In this document: piece by piece, positions 1-5,967 of the stretch
Position numbering within the stretch: the first letter of the stretch is position 1
How the letters are laid out: each line of letters opens with the position of its first letter
NCBI GenBank assembly: GCA_011526335.1
Contig: WTJB01000013.1
Span: forward strand, 1 to 7,215
Direction of reading: 5' to 3'
DNA from: Candidatus Arcticimaribacter sp.
GTDB taxonomy: Bacteria > Bacteroidota > Bacteroidia > Flavobacteriales > Flavobacteriaceae
Length of the DNA stretch: 7,215 nucleotides
Translations under genes and position numbers: made by a program
The notes under the pieces: model-generated
The model's database searches: none
Told to the model about the DNA's origin: nothing
What the model saw: only the letters and a program-made list of their open reading frames with translations

Positions 1-1476
1 CGAATCACTGGTGTAATTACATCCACAGGGGTAAAGATTTATTCCAATGCTGTAATTCTTACCAATGGAACTTTTTTAAATGGGCTTATCCATATTGGAG
101 AAAAGAATTTTGGTGGCGGTCGTGCAGGCGAATCAGCTTCCTTTGGTATAACGGCTACGCTAGAAAAGGTCGGTTTTACCTCAGGGCGCATGAAAACGGG
201 GACACCCCCGAGAGTAGACGGACGCTCTCTTAATTTTGATCTAATGGAAGAACAACCGGGTGATGAACAACCTGGAACCTTTTCCTATTCCAAACGAACG
301 TCACCGCTGAAACAACAGCGTTCTTGTCATATGACGTATACCTCAGAAGAAGTACACGATCTATTACGTACTGGTTTTGATCGTTCCCCTATGTTCAATG
401 GCAATATTCAAAGTACAGGACCCAGATACTGTCCTTCGATTGAAGATAAGATCAACCGTTTTGCTGATAAGAATAGGCATCAAATTTTTGTAGAACCCGA
501 GGGCTGGAATACCATTGAATATTATATCAATGGGTTTTCAACATCGCTTCCACAAGACGTGCAATTCAATGCGCTTAGAAAAGTAAAAGGATTCGAGGGT
601 GTTAAATTTTTCCGCCCCGGCTATGCCATAGAGTACGATTATTTCCCCCCCACTCAGTTAACCCATAGTTTAGAAACCAAACTAATCAAAGGTTTATTCT
701 TCGCCGGGCAAATCAATGGTACTACGGGCTATGAAGAAGCTGCAGCGCAAGGATTAATGGCAGGAATTAATGCGGCGCTTTACGGTAGTGGAGAAGCTCC
801 TTGTATACTCTCCCGTAGTGAAGCCTATATCGGTGTACTCATCGACGATCTTATTACCAAAGGCACAGAAGAACCTTATCGTATGTTTACTTCGCGTGCG
901 GAGTACCGCACCTTATTGCGCCAAGACAATGCTGATCTACGTCTCACACAAAAGGCCTTTGATTTAGGCATAGCAAAAGAAGAGCGGCTAAATGAAATGT
1001 TGGATAAAAGAGCGCAAACCGATCGCTTGATGAAATTTTATGCCGAGACCAGTGTGCAACCAGCAGAAGTTAACCCCATCTTGGAGAAGCATAATTCCTC
1101 TCCCATACGCCAAAGTGATAAGCTGGCAAAAATCTATTCCCGCCCAAACATCACTTACAATAGTATTGCTCAACTTAGTTCTCTTGCCGCTTTTATAGGT
1201 ACTGAACAAATTAGCAATGCCGCCATTGAACAAGCGGAAGTCCAAATTAAATACGCTGGCTATATCGCAAAAGAAAAATTGAATGCGGATAAACTTCAAC
1301 GTTTGGAAAATGTGCCCATACCGAGCGCATTTAATTATGATGCCTTAGCCTCTTTATCGCACGAGGCCAAAGAAAAATTAAACAATATTCGCCCTACAAC
1401 CATCGCCCAAGCACAACGGATCAGCGGTATAAAGCCCAGTGATATATCCGTTTTATTGGTGCAATTGGGCCGTTAA
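1..1476 (+). CDS. mnmG: tRNA uridine-5-carboxymethylaminomethyl modification enzyme MnmG (GidA), 5' end missing
   Basis: MnmG is the FAD-dependent subunit that, with the GTPase MnmE, installs the carboxymethylaminomethyl group at C5 of wobble uridine 34 in certain tRNAs. The reading frame is open from base 1, so the first ATG in view (190) is internal: the residues before it (VILTNGTFLNGLIHIG, then GGGRAGE) are conserved MnmG sequence. The fragment has 491 residues. The family is usually about 620, so roughly 130 residues, including the N-terminal FAD dinucleotide-binding fold, lie outside the window. Visible signatures are KTGTPPRVDGR (from 190), GPRYCPSIEDKINRF (418-462, first GidA signature), AGQINGTTGYEEAAAQG (from 703, second GidA signature) and FTSRAEYRTLLRQDNADLRL (from about 886). 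The C-terminal helical region ending IAQAQRISGIKPSDISVLL matches the part known to contact MnmE and tRNA. No frameshift is seen. The stop overlaps the next gene's ATG by one base (TAATG), so the two are probably co-transcribed and translationally coupled. Confidence 0.97.
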   Translation, partial: RITGVITSTGVKIYSNAVILTNGTFLNGLIHIGEKNFGGGRAGESASFGITATLEKVGFTSGRMKTGTPPRVDGRSLNFDLMEEQPGDEQPGTFSYSKRTSPLKQQRSCHMTYTSEEVHDLLRTGFDRSPMFNGNIQSTGPRYCPSIEDKINRFADKNRHQIFVEPEGWNTIEYYINGFSTSLPQDVQFNALRKVKGFEGVKFFRPGYAIEYDYFPPTQLTHSLETKLIKGLFFAGQINGTTGYEEAAAQGLMAGINAALYGSGEAPCILSRSEAYIGVLIDDLITKGTEEPYRMFTSRAEYRTLLRQDNADLRLTQKAFDLGIAKEERLNEMLDKRAQTDRLMKFYAETSVQPAEVNPILEKHNSSPIRQSDKLAKIYSRPNITYNSIAQLSSLAAFIGTEQISNAAIEQAEVQIKYAGYIAKEKLNADKLQRLENVPIPSAFNYDALASLSHEAKEKLNNIRPTTIAQAQRISGIKPSDISVLLVQLGR

Positions 1477-2318
1477 TGTTTCACGTGGAACACAATAAAC
1501 GCATATCCGTAAAAGACTATCTCGTTTCAGGGGAGCACTTTGATGTTGCCTGGATCTCTAGGCATACTGCCCAAACCCTTCCACAACCAAAAGCAGAACA
1601 GTTGCCGGCTTACTATGCTTCGGAAGCGTACATTTCACACCAAAAGACCAAGCGATCTTTTATCGATATTCTTTATTATGTATCAAGGCGTTGGATGATG
1701 CGAAGAAAGGAGGCCTGGATTTCTCCTTATTTAAATCCCCACGCTCGAATTCTAGATTTTGGTTGTGGAACAGGAGCATTTATCGAGCACCTAGATCAAA
1801 GAAAATATCAAGCCCATGGGGTAGAGCCCAGTAGTGCAGCACGAGAGAATGCGGCAAAGCACTTATCCATTTACGGGAGTATTGAAGAGACCAAAGGAGA
1901 TTTTCAGCTGATTAGCCTTTGGCATGTTTTGGAGCACTTGCCCGATCCTTTAGAAACCTTGACCCAGCTTGACCAAAAACTAACTTCAGACGGACACCTT
2001 CTACTTGCCCTTCCCAATTTTGATTCCTGGGACGCCAAACATTATGGTCCACTTTGGGCCGCATGGGATGTGCCTCGACACCTTTGGCATTTTTCTCCCG
2101 AAGGCGTCGTTTCGCTTATGTCTACCTTGGACTATGAATTAGTGCAAAAAAAGGCAATGCCTTTGGATGCTTTCTACATTTCGTATCTCTCAGAAAAGCA
2201 TAAGAAAAGCGTCTTTCCTTTTTTCAAAGGAATCTTAAAAGGGATGTTTTCTAATCTGATGGGAATAATGACATCACAATATTCTTCCCAGCTCTATGTC
2301 TTCAAAAGAAAAGGCTAG
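1476..2318 (+). CDS. Class I SAM-dependent methyltransferase (UbiG/Methyltransf_23-like), substrate unknown
   Basis: This 280-residue protein has the Rossmann-type methyltransferase fold. SAM-binding motif I is ILDFGCGTGAF (residues 92-102), an acidic residue follows the second strand (HGVEP, E117), and LWHVLEHLPDP (148-157) is the motif typical of UbiG/BioC-like enzymes. A later block, LPNFDSWDAKHY to DVPRHLWHFSP (179-207), is characteristic of a Bacteroidota family I recognise only as 'class I SAM-dependent methyltransferase'. The N-terminal part (VKDYLVSGEHFDV, then LPAYYASEAYISH) resembles the accessory region that is a cysteine zinc ribbon in related enzymes, but it has no cysteines here. 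It is not RsmG, although RsmG often follows mnmG in other bacteria: the RsmG-type VDVGSGAGFPG motif is absent. The ATG is fixed by the one-base overlap with mnmG, and the first codons (MFHVEH) are formed by a parS site. The substrate cannot be told from sequence; a cytoplasmic location is inferred from the absence of a signal peptide or membrane segment. Confidence 0.9.
   Translation: MFHVEHNKRISVKDYLVSGEHFDVAWISRHTAQTLPQPKAEQLPAYYASEAYISHQKTKRSFIDILYYVSRRWMMRRKEAWISPYLNPHARILDFGCGTGAFIEHLDQRKYQAHGVEPSSAARENAAKHLSIYGSIEETKGDFQLISLWHVLEHLPDPLETLTQLDQKLTSDGHLLLALPNFDSWDAKHYGPLWAAWDVPRHLWHFSPEGVVSLMSTLDYELVQKKAMPLDAFYISYLSEKHKKSVFPFFKGILKGMFSNLMGIMTSQYSSQLYVFKRKG
1477..1492. promoter_or_regulatory. 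parS: parS centromere site (ParB/Spo0J binding)
   Basis: The 16-mer TGTTTCACGTGGAACA is a near-perfect inverted repeat with a CACGTG core and one mismatched pair. Its reverse complement, TGTTCCACGTGAAACA, is the classical Bacillus subtilis parS sequence, and it differs by one base from the broad bacterial consensus TGTTTCACGTGAAACA. ParB loads as a CTP-dependent clamp at such sites, spreads along DNA, and together with ParA and SMC segregates origin regions. The site begins at the T of the methyltransferase ATG and encodes residues 2-6 (FHVEH). An exact 16-base match is very unlikely by chance in 7 kb. I saw no second CACGTG-centred copy in the window. That it functions in vivo is inferred. 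Confidence 0.85.
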
Positions 2319-2322
2319 CCTT
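2311..2322. terminator. Short palindrome across the convergent methyltransferase/holB stops, possible weak bidirectional terminator
   Basis: AAGGCTAGCCTT is a perfect 12-base palindrome that contains the methyltransferase TAG (2316-2318) and overlaps the first two bases of the minus-strand stop (2321-2323). As RNA it could form only a 4-pair stem with a 4-base loop, without a clear U-tract on either side. Terminator function is therefore doubtful; it is recorded because nothing else at this junction could separate the two transcripts. Confidence 0.2.
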
Positions 2323-3412
2323 AGCTGTTCAATAAGCGTGTCATCTGTAGTGCAAAATCTGCGAACAAAATCTTTCCGTTCGCATTGCGTTCTATATGCA
2401 TTCGGGTATCCTCTAGCAATTGAACGATGGGAAGTAAATTTTTGTGGTGTAGATAGGGCGCAAATTTCTCCAGCGAAAAATTATTTTGTGAACGAAAACG
2501 GACAAGATTGTTGCTGCTGTACGAAACCAGCATGGCTTGCCGCATAAAATCCAAGCTGTAAACGATAAACGCCTTTTGCTCATTTCTAGTAGCCGATCCC
2601 ATCGCATTCGACCACTCCATAAGATCCAACACAATAGCGGTATTCTTTTTTGCCCGAAAGGCTGTTCTTAAAAAATGGATCAGTATTTTTTCCTGTTGGG
2701 CTAACTCTTCTTGATTTTGGATGCCCGAAAGCGCCTTTCTTAAATTTCCATCTGCAAGCCGAGCCGCATAGGCAGCATCGTCTTTTGAATGCCCGAGCGA
2801 TAACAATTTTTCAAAAATTACCTCTTCCGATAAGGGCGGCAAATGAATGATTTGACTGCGCGACCTGAGGGTAGCCAGCAGATGTGATTCATCGGGAACA
2901 ACCATCAGGAAGTAGGTGTTTTTTGGCGGTTCTTCAATGAGTTTTAACAACTTATTTCCGGCTTCGTCTTTTAGGCGCTCGAGCCCCCAAAGGACACAGA
3001 CTTTATTTCCGCCAGAATACGCACTGTAAGAAACACTCCTCACCAACTCTTCTACATCATCGACGGTTATGTTTCCTTGTTTGTTATCTGCACCCATATG
3101 ACGCAGCCAATCGTTTACATTGCCGTAGGGATGTTCATTTAAAAATGTTCTCCACTCTTGGGAAAAATCCCCACAACGGGGTTTAGATTTTACGATTGCT
3201 GTTGTGGCTACAGGATATAAAAAATGATGATCTGGATGTTGTCCTACGCCTGGACTAGGAACCAATTCCAACAAAAAATCTAAGGCCAAAGAGAGGCCTC
3301 CTCGCCCTCCATAATCTATAAAAGCCTGACAATGAGGAACTTGATTTTTATTAATCGATGCGTTAAGCTGTTGTTTTAGTCGTTCTTGACCCAATGTTAT
3401 CTTAAAAGACAT
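2321..3412 (-). CDS. holB: DNA polymerase III delta-prime subunit (clamp loader)
   Basis: Delta-prime is part of the clamp loader that places the beta sliding clamp on primed DNA. Using the ATG at 3412 the protein has 363 residues. It starts MSFKITLGQERL, matching the usual family start (…IGQ.…) and a short conserved segment VPHCQAF. It then shows YGGRGG (34-39, a degenerate P-loop without the lysine), HPDHHFLYPV (59-68), AGNKLLKLIEEPP (151-163, the most diagnostic clamp-loader block), LRSRSQ (182-187, equivalent of the SRC motif with serine for cysteine), ADGNLRKAL (220-228) and a C-terminal block NANGKILFADFALQ typical of Bacteroidota homologues. Zinc-module cysteines are not visible. In-frame ATGs at 3454 and 3472 would add 14 or 20 residues; I prefer 3412 because the extension has no family counterpart and would leave only 33 bases before the divergent pgk, but ribosome-binding evidence does not settle it. 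The gene is convergent with the methyltransferase, 2 bases apart. Confidence 0.92.
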   Translation of the reverse strand: MSFKITLGQERLKQQLNASINKNQVPHCQAFIDYGGRGGLSLALDFLLELVPSPGVGQHPDHHFLYPVATTAIVKSKPRCGDFSQEWRTFLNEHPYGNVNDWLRHMGADNKQGNITVDDVEELVRSVSYSAYSGGNKVCVLWGLERLKDEAGNKLLKLIEEPPKNTYFLMVVPDESHLLATLRSRSQIIHLPPLSEEVIFEKLLSLGHSKDDAAYAARLADGNLRKALSGIQNQEELAQQEKILIHFLRTAFRAKKNTAIVLDLMEWSNAMGSATRNEQKAFIVYSLDFMRQAMLVSYSSNNLVRFRSQNNFSLEKFAPYLHHKNLLPIVQLLEDTRMHIERNANGKILFADFALQMTRLLNS

Positions 3413-3480
3413 ATGCGAAGATACGTTTTTAAACTTTTCAATTCCTTGAGTCATAATACAACTATCCCCCATATAATTTT

Positions 3481-3488
3481 TACTTTTG
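3481..3488 (+). promoter_or_regulatory. Promoter -7 element for pgk
   Basis: TACTTTTG matches the Bacteroidota -7 consensus TAnnTTTG and ends 17 bases before the pgk ATG, predicting a leader of about 10-13 bases. No good TTG was found at the expected -33 spacing. The motif should occur a few times per strand in 7 kb of AT-rich DNA by chance, so the support is its position in the divergent intergenic region 3413-3505. On the minus strand of the same region, only a one-mismatch version (AAATTTTG, 3490-3497) is seen for holB. Confidence 0.5.
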
Positions 3489-3505
3489 TCAAAATTTTAT
3501 AATTC

Positions 3506-4693
3506 ATGAAAACGCTAGATCAATTATCTTTCAAAAATAAAAAGGCGCTAATCCGAGTAGATTTTAATGTCCCTTTAGACGACAATAAAAAGGTAACCGA
3601 TACCACTCGTATCTTAGCCGCAAAACCTACCATAGATCATATCCTAGCCGAAGGAGGCAGCTGTATATTGATGTCTCATTTGGGGCGCCCTAAAGGAATA
3701 GATCCTGAACTATCTTTGGGTCTTATTGCAAAAACGGTGGCTGAAATTCTTGGAACTGAGGTCATTTTTGCAAAAGATAGTGTTGGAGAGGACGCGCAAA
3801 CAAAAGCAGCGAACTTGACTCCCGGTCAGGTATTACTGATAGAAAATTTACGCTTCCATGCAGAAGAGACAAAAGGGGATGAGACCTTTGCAAAAGCCCT
3901 ATCAACCTTAGGCGATATATATGTAAATGATGCCTTTGGTACTGCGCATCGCGCCCATGCGTCAACCGCAATAATTGCAAGCTATTTCCCTGATAATAAG
4001 TGCTTTGGGTCATTATTGGAACAAGAAGTTAAGGCGATTGAAAAGGTTTTAAATTCAGATGACAGGCCTGTATTGGCTATACTTGGAGGGTCTAAAGTTT
4101 CCTCAAAAATCACGATCATAGAAAACATTTTAGACAAAATAGACGACCTGATCATTGGAGGGGGTATGGCATATACCTTTATAAAAGCACAAGGAGGGAA
4201 GATAGGCGATTCGATTTGTGAAGACGACTATTTGGCCTATACCTTAGAGCTGATCGAGAAAGCCAAGGAAAAAAATGTAAATATCCATTTGCCTATAGAT
4301 GTGCAAAGTACCACAGATTTTAGCAATGAAACCCCCATAACGGTTCGAGACATTACCGAAATTCCTGACGGATCTCAAGGCTTGGATGCCGGCCCTGCAT
4401 CCTTGAAAAAATTCGAAAGTGTTGTTATGAATGCCAAAACCATTTTATGGAACGGTCCTTTAGGGGTTTTCGAATTTTCAAATTTTGCCACAGGGACCAA
4501 AGCCTTGGGTACAATTATTGCAGAAAGCACTAAAAAAGGCGCATTTTCGCTTGTGGGTGGTGGCGATTCTGTAGCAGCAGTAAAACAATTTGGTTTTGAA
4601 GATCAAGTAAGTTATGTTTCTACAGGCGGTGGCGCCATGTTGGAAAGCCTAGAAGGGAAAAACCTTCCGGGAATTGCCGCTCTTTTAGATTAG
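3506..4693 (+). CDS. pgk: Phosphoglycerate kinase
   Basis: Pgk transfers the acyl phosphate of 1,3-bisphosphoglycerate to ADP, giving 3-phosphoglycerate and ATP in cytoplasmic glycolysis, and runs in reverse in gluconeogenesis. At 395 residues it has the normal bacterial length. The N-terminal substrate domain shows [10 protein letters not shown] (17-25), SHLGRPKG (57-64), LIENLRFH (111-118) and [15 protein letters not shown] (140-154), which carry the basic residues binding phosphoglycerate (for example R18, H58, R61, R116, R149). The C-terminal nucleotide domain shows [10 protein letters not shown] (192-201), [10 protein letters not shown] (216-225), [10 protein letters not shown] (314-323) and [10 protein letters not shown] (350-359), followed by STGGGAMLE. 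All core motifs are intact. The first ATG fits the family N-terminus ([21 protein letters not shown]). The upstream sequence is AT-rich without a Shine-Dalgarno, as usual in this phylum. The gene is divergent from holB and 3 bases upstream of the lipoprotein gene, so the latter is probably expressed from the pgk promoter. Confidence 0.98.
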   Translation: MKTLDQLSFKNKKALIRVDFNVPLDDNKKVTDTTRILAAKPTIDHILAEGGSCILMSHLGRPKGIDPELSLGLIAKTVAEILGTEVIFAKDSVGEDAQTKAANLTPGQVLLIENLRFHAEETKGDETFAKALSTLGDIYVNDAFGTAHRAHASTAIIASYFPDNKCFGSLLEQEVKAIEKVLNSDDRPVLAILGGSKVSSKITIIENILDKIDDLIIGGGMAYTFIKAQGGKIGDSICEDDYLAYTLELIEKAKEKNVNIHLPIDVQSTTDFSNETPITVRDITEIPDGSQGLDAGPASLKKFESVVMNAKTILWNGPLGVFEFSNFATGTKALGTIIAESTKKGAFSLVGGGDSVAAVKQFGFEDQVSYVSTGGGAMLESLEGKNLPGIAALLD

Positions 4694-4696
4694 GTT

Positions 4697-5668
4697 ATGT
4701 ACAAGAATATTTGTTTTTTGGGCCTTTTACTGCTCTTGGGGTGTAAAGATTCCAAGCCAGTAGCTTATATTCCTGACTCTAGCGGAAATTTGAATGCCGT
4801 TACGGTGGTAATGCCAACAACGGATTGGGATGGCGCGCTGGGGAAAGCCGTAAGAGAACAAATGCGACCCATCTATGAAGGCTTGCCCATAGATGAACCG
4901 CAATACGATTTGTTGTATACAGCCAGTTCACAGTTTACCGGTTTTTCTCGGCATTCTCGCAATATACTGTTGTTTAAAAAAGATTCCATTGCGCGTTTTC
5001 AACTCTTCGAAAACGCCTTTGCTCGCCCTCAAATAGTGGCTCAAATAAGCGGGGAAGATGCGGAGGTTATGCAAGAATTCCTTAAGGAAAACACCTCTCT
5101 TATTTTACGGACTTTTGCAGAAAATGAACGGAAAGAGAAATTAAGAAGAATAGGGAAATCCCCAACGAAGGATACAGATTTTAAGGATAAATTTGGTCTT
5201 CAACTAACGTACCCTACCGCCTATACTACCGTAAAAGATACCGTAAATTTTCTGTGGGTAGAAAAGAAGATACAAAAGGGAAGCATGAACCTAATTGCGT
5301 ATACATTGCCATCATTTGACCCTAAGAAAAGCACCCTTTTGGATCAGATCACCAACCTACGTGATTCGATAGGTAAAATCTATATCCCTGGACGTTTACC
5401 GGGATCGCATATGATTACTGAAAAAGCGTATTTGCCTTACATCTATTCGACTCAATTAGACGATCGAAAAGCATTTTTGACCAAGGGCATGTGGGAAGTA
5501 AAAGAAGATTTTATGGCAGGCCCTTTTGTGCAATACATTGTTGAGGACACTGCACAGGGACGTTGGGTTGTCCTTGAAGGATTTTGTTTCGCTCCTTCGG
5601 TGAGCAAACGAGATGCCATGTTTGAGCTTCAAACCATTTTAAGCTCAACGACTTTTTTAGAAAAATAG
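4697..5668 (+). CDS. DUF4837-family predicted lipoprotein, function unknown
   Basis: The 323-residue product starts with a lipoprotein signal: one basic residue, a hydrophobic stretch (I5-L14) and the lipobox LLGC, with the lipidated cysteine predicted at C16. The following residues KDSK only partly resemble the flavobacterial surface-export signal (lysine followed by acidic residues), so surface exposure is uncertain; an envelope location is likely. The mature part matches, from memory, the Bacteroidota family annotated as DUF4837: VVMPTTDWDGALG (37-49), ILLFKKDSIARFQ (90-102), FLWVEKKIQKGSMNLIAYTLP (starting at 185), PGRLPGSHM (231-239), GFCFAP (295-300) and a terminal KRDAMFELQTIL (304-315). 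No catalytic motif is visible. The start lies 3 bases after the pgk stop, so translation is likely coupled. This links an envelope lipoprotein to a glycolytic gene in one transcript, but the reason is unknown. It is convergent with tatA. Confidence 0.88.
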   Translation: MYKNICFLGLLLLLGCKDSKPVAYIPDSSGNLNAVTVVMPTTDWDGALGKAVREQMRPIYEGLPIDEPQYDLLYTASSQFTGFSRHSRNILLFKKDSIARFQLFENAFARPQIVAQISGEDAEVMQEFLKENTSLILRTFAENERKEKLRRIGKSPTKDTDFKDKFGLQLTYPTAYTTVKDTVNFLWVEKKIQKGSMNLIAYTLPSFDPKKSTLLDQITNLRDSIGKIYIPGRLPGSHMITEKAYLPYIYSTQLDDRKAFLTKGMWEVKEDFMAGPFVQYIVEDTAQGRWVVLEGFCFAPSVSKRDAMFELQTILSSTTFLEK

Positions 5669-5680
5669 CAGGCTATTCTT
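5661..5680. terminator. Weak stem-loop between the DUF4837 and tatA stops, possible bidirectional terminator
   Basis: AATAG (5664-5668) pairs with CTATT (5673-5677) around the loop CAGG, and flanking A-rich and T-rich bases could add broken pairing. T-rich stretches follow on both strands (TTCTTTCTT after it on plus, the complement of AGAAAAA on minus). The stem is short and AT-rich, so termination is only possible. It contains both stop codons, TAG at 5666-5668 on plus and TAG at 5673-5675 on minus. Confidence 0.3.
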
Positions 5681-5861
5681 TCTTATCCAATTCCTTAGGA
5701 TCTTCTTCCTCGTTACTGGCTTTTTTAAATTCTTTTATTCCGCTACCCAAACCGCGCATAAGCTCAGGAATCTTTCGGCCACCGAACAAAAGCAAGACAA
5801 CCACAACAATAAGAATTACCTGATTGGGACCAAGGGCAAGAAATATGGTAGATGCGTTCAT
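5673..5861 (-). CDS. tatA: Sec-independent twin-arginine translocase subunit TatA/TatE
   Basis: TatA oligomerises in the inner membrane to form the passage for folded proteins recruited by TatC. The 62-residue product has the standard plan: a short periplasmic N-terminus ([14 protein letters not shown]), one membrane helix (about V15-F26), the FGGRKIPEL hinge (26-34), an amphipathic helix [13 protein letters not shown] (36-48) with the conserved phenylalanine at F45, and a charged tail ([12 protein letters not shown]). The usual polar residue before the helix is Q14, where many Bacteroidota TatA proteins have glutamate. I chose the ATG at 5861: the longer frame would begin at a TTG (5879) lying inside a promoter element and would add an atypical MLKIVI. 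The tail is short, giving a size close to TatE. No tatC or tatB-like gene is in the window, so this appears to be a stand-alone gene. It is convergent with the lipoprotein gene and divergent from the M23 gene. Confidence 0.95.
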   Translation of the reverse strand: MNASTIFLALGPNQVILIVVVVLLLFGGRKIPELMRGLGSGIKEFKKASNEEEDPKELDKKE

Positions 5862-5876
5862 AATAACTATTTTCAA

Positions 5877-5884
5877 CAAAGGTA
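5877..5884 (-). promoter_or_regulatory. Promoter -7 element for tatA
   Basis: On the minus strand this reads TACCTTTG, a full match to the Bacteroidota TAnnTTTG element, ending 15 bases before the tatA ATG at 5861. A TTC (rather than TTG) lies 18 bases further upstream, so the -33 element is weak. The predicted leader is about 10 bases. Chance matches exist in AT-rich DNA; the correct strand and distance support it. Confidence 0.5.
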
Positions 5885-5950
5885 ATCATAAATTTTATCA
5901 GGGAACCCATTTCAAAGCCTTTAGGCGTAATATTTAATCTTAGGAATCTT

Positions 5951-5958
5951 TATCTTTG
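5951..5958 (+). promoter_or_regulatory. Promoter -7 element for the M23 peptidase/GH3 operon
   Basis: TATCTTTG matches TAnnTTTG perfectly and ends only 9 bases before the ATG at 5968. With the usual few-base distance to the start of transcription, the message would carry a leader of about 5 bases or less. No clear TTG is found at the -33 position. The element overlaps the TTG at 5956 that opens the longest frame, which argues against that codon as a translation start. Confidence 0.5.
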
Positions 5959-5967
5959 TTAGGCATC

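Noticed and set aside
645..651. Run of seven C in mnmG (and six C at 6481-6486 in the M23 gene) as possible phase-variable tracts
   Set aside because: Both runs are short, encode ordinary Phe-Pro-Pro in frame, and lie in housekeeping-type genes with intact reading frames.
988..1299. 103-codon minus-strand frame inside mnmG
   Set aside because: Lies entirely antisense to conserved MnmG sequence and its translation shows no recognisable domain; it is a shadow frame.
2296..2547. 83-codon plus-strand frame antisense to holB
   Set aside because: Overlaps the conserved C-terminal part of HolB; its translation is cysteine/serine-rich with no family resemblance.
3416..3423. Minus-strand TATCTTCG just upstream of the holB ATG at 3412 as its promoter
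   Set aside because: It has one mismatch and ends only 3 bases before the ATG, so transcription would begin inside the coding region.
3711..3718. TATCTTTG inside pgk as an internal promoter
   Set aside because: At roughly 40% GC the TAnnTTTG pattern is expected about three or four times per strand in this window by chance, and no gene start follows it.
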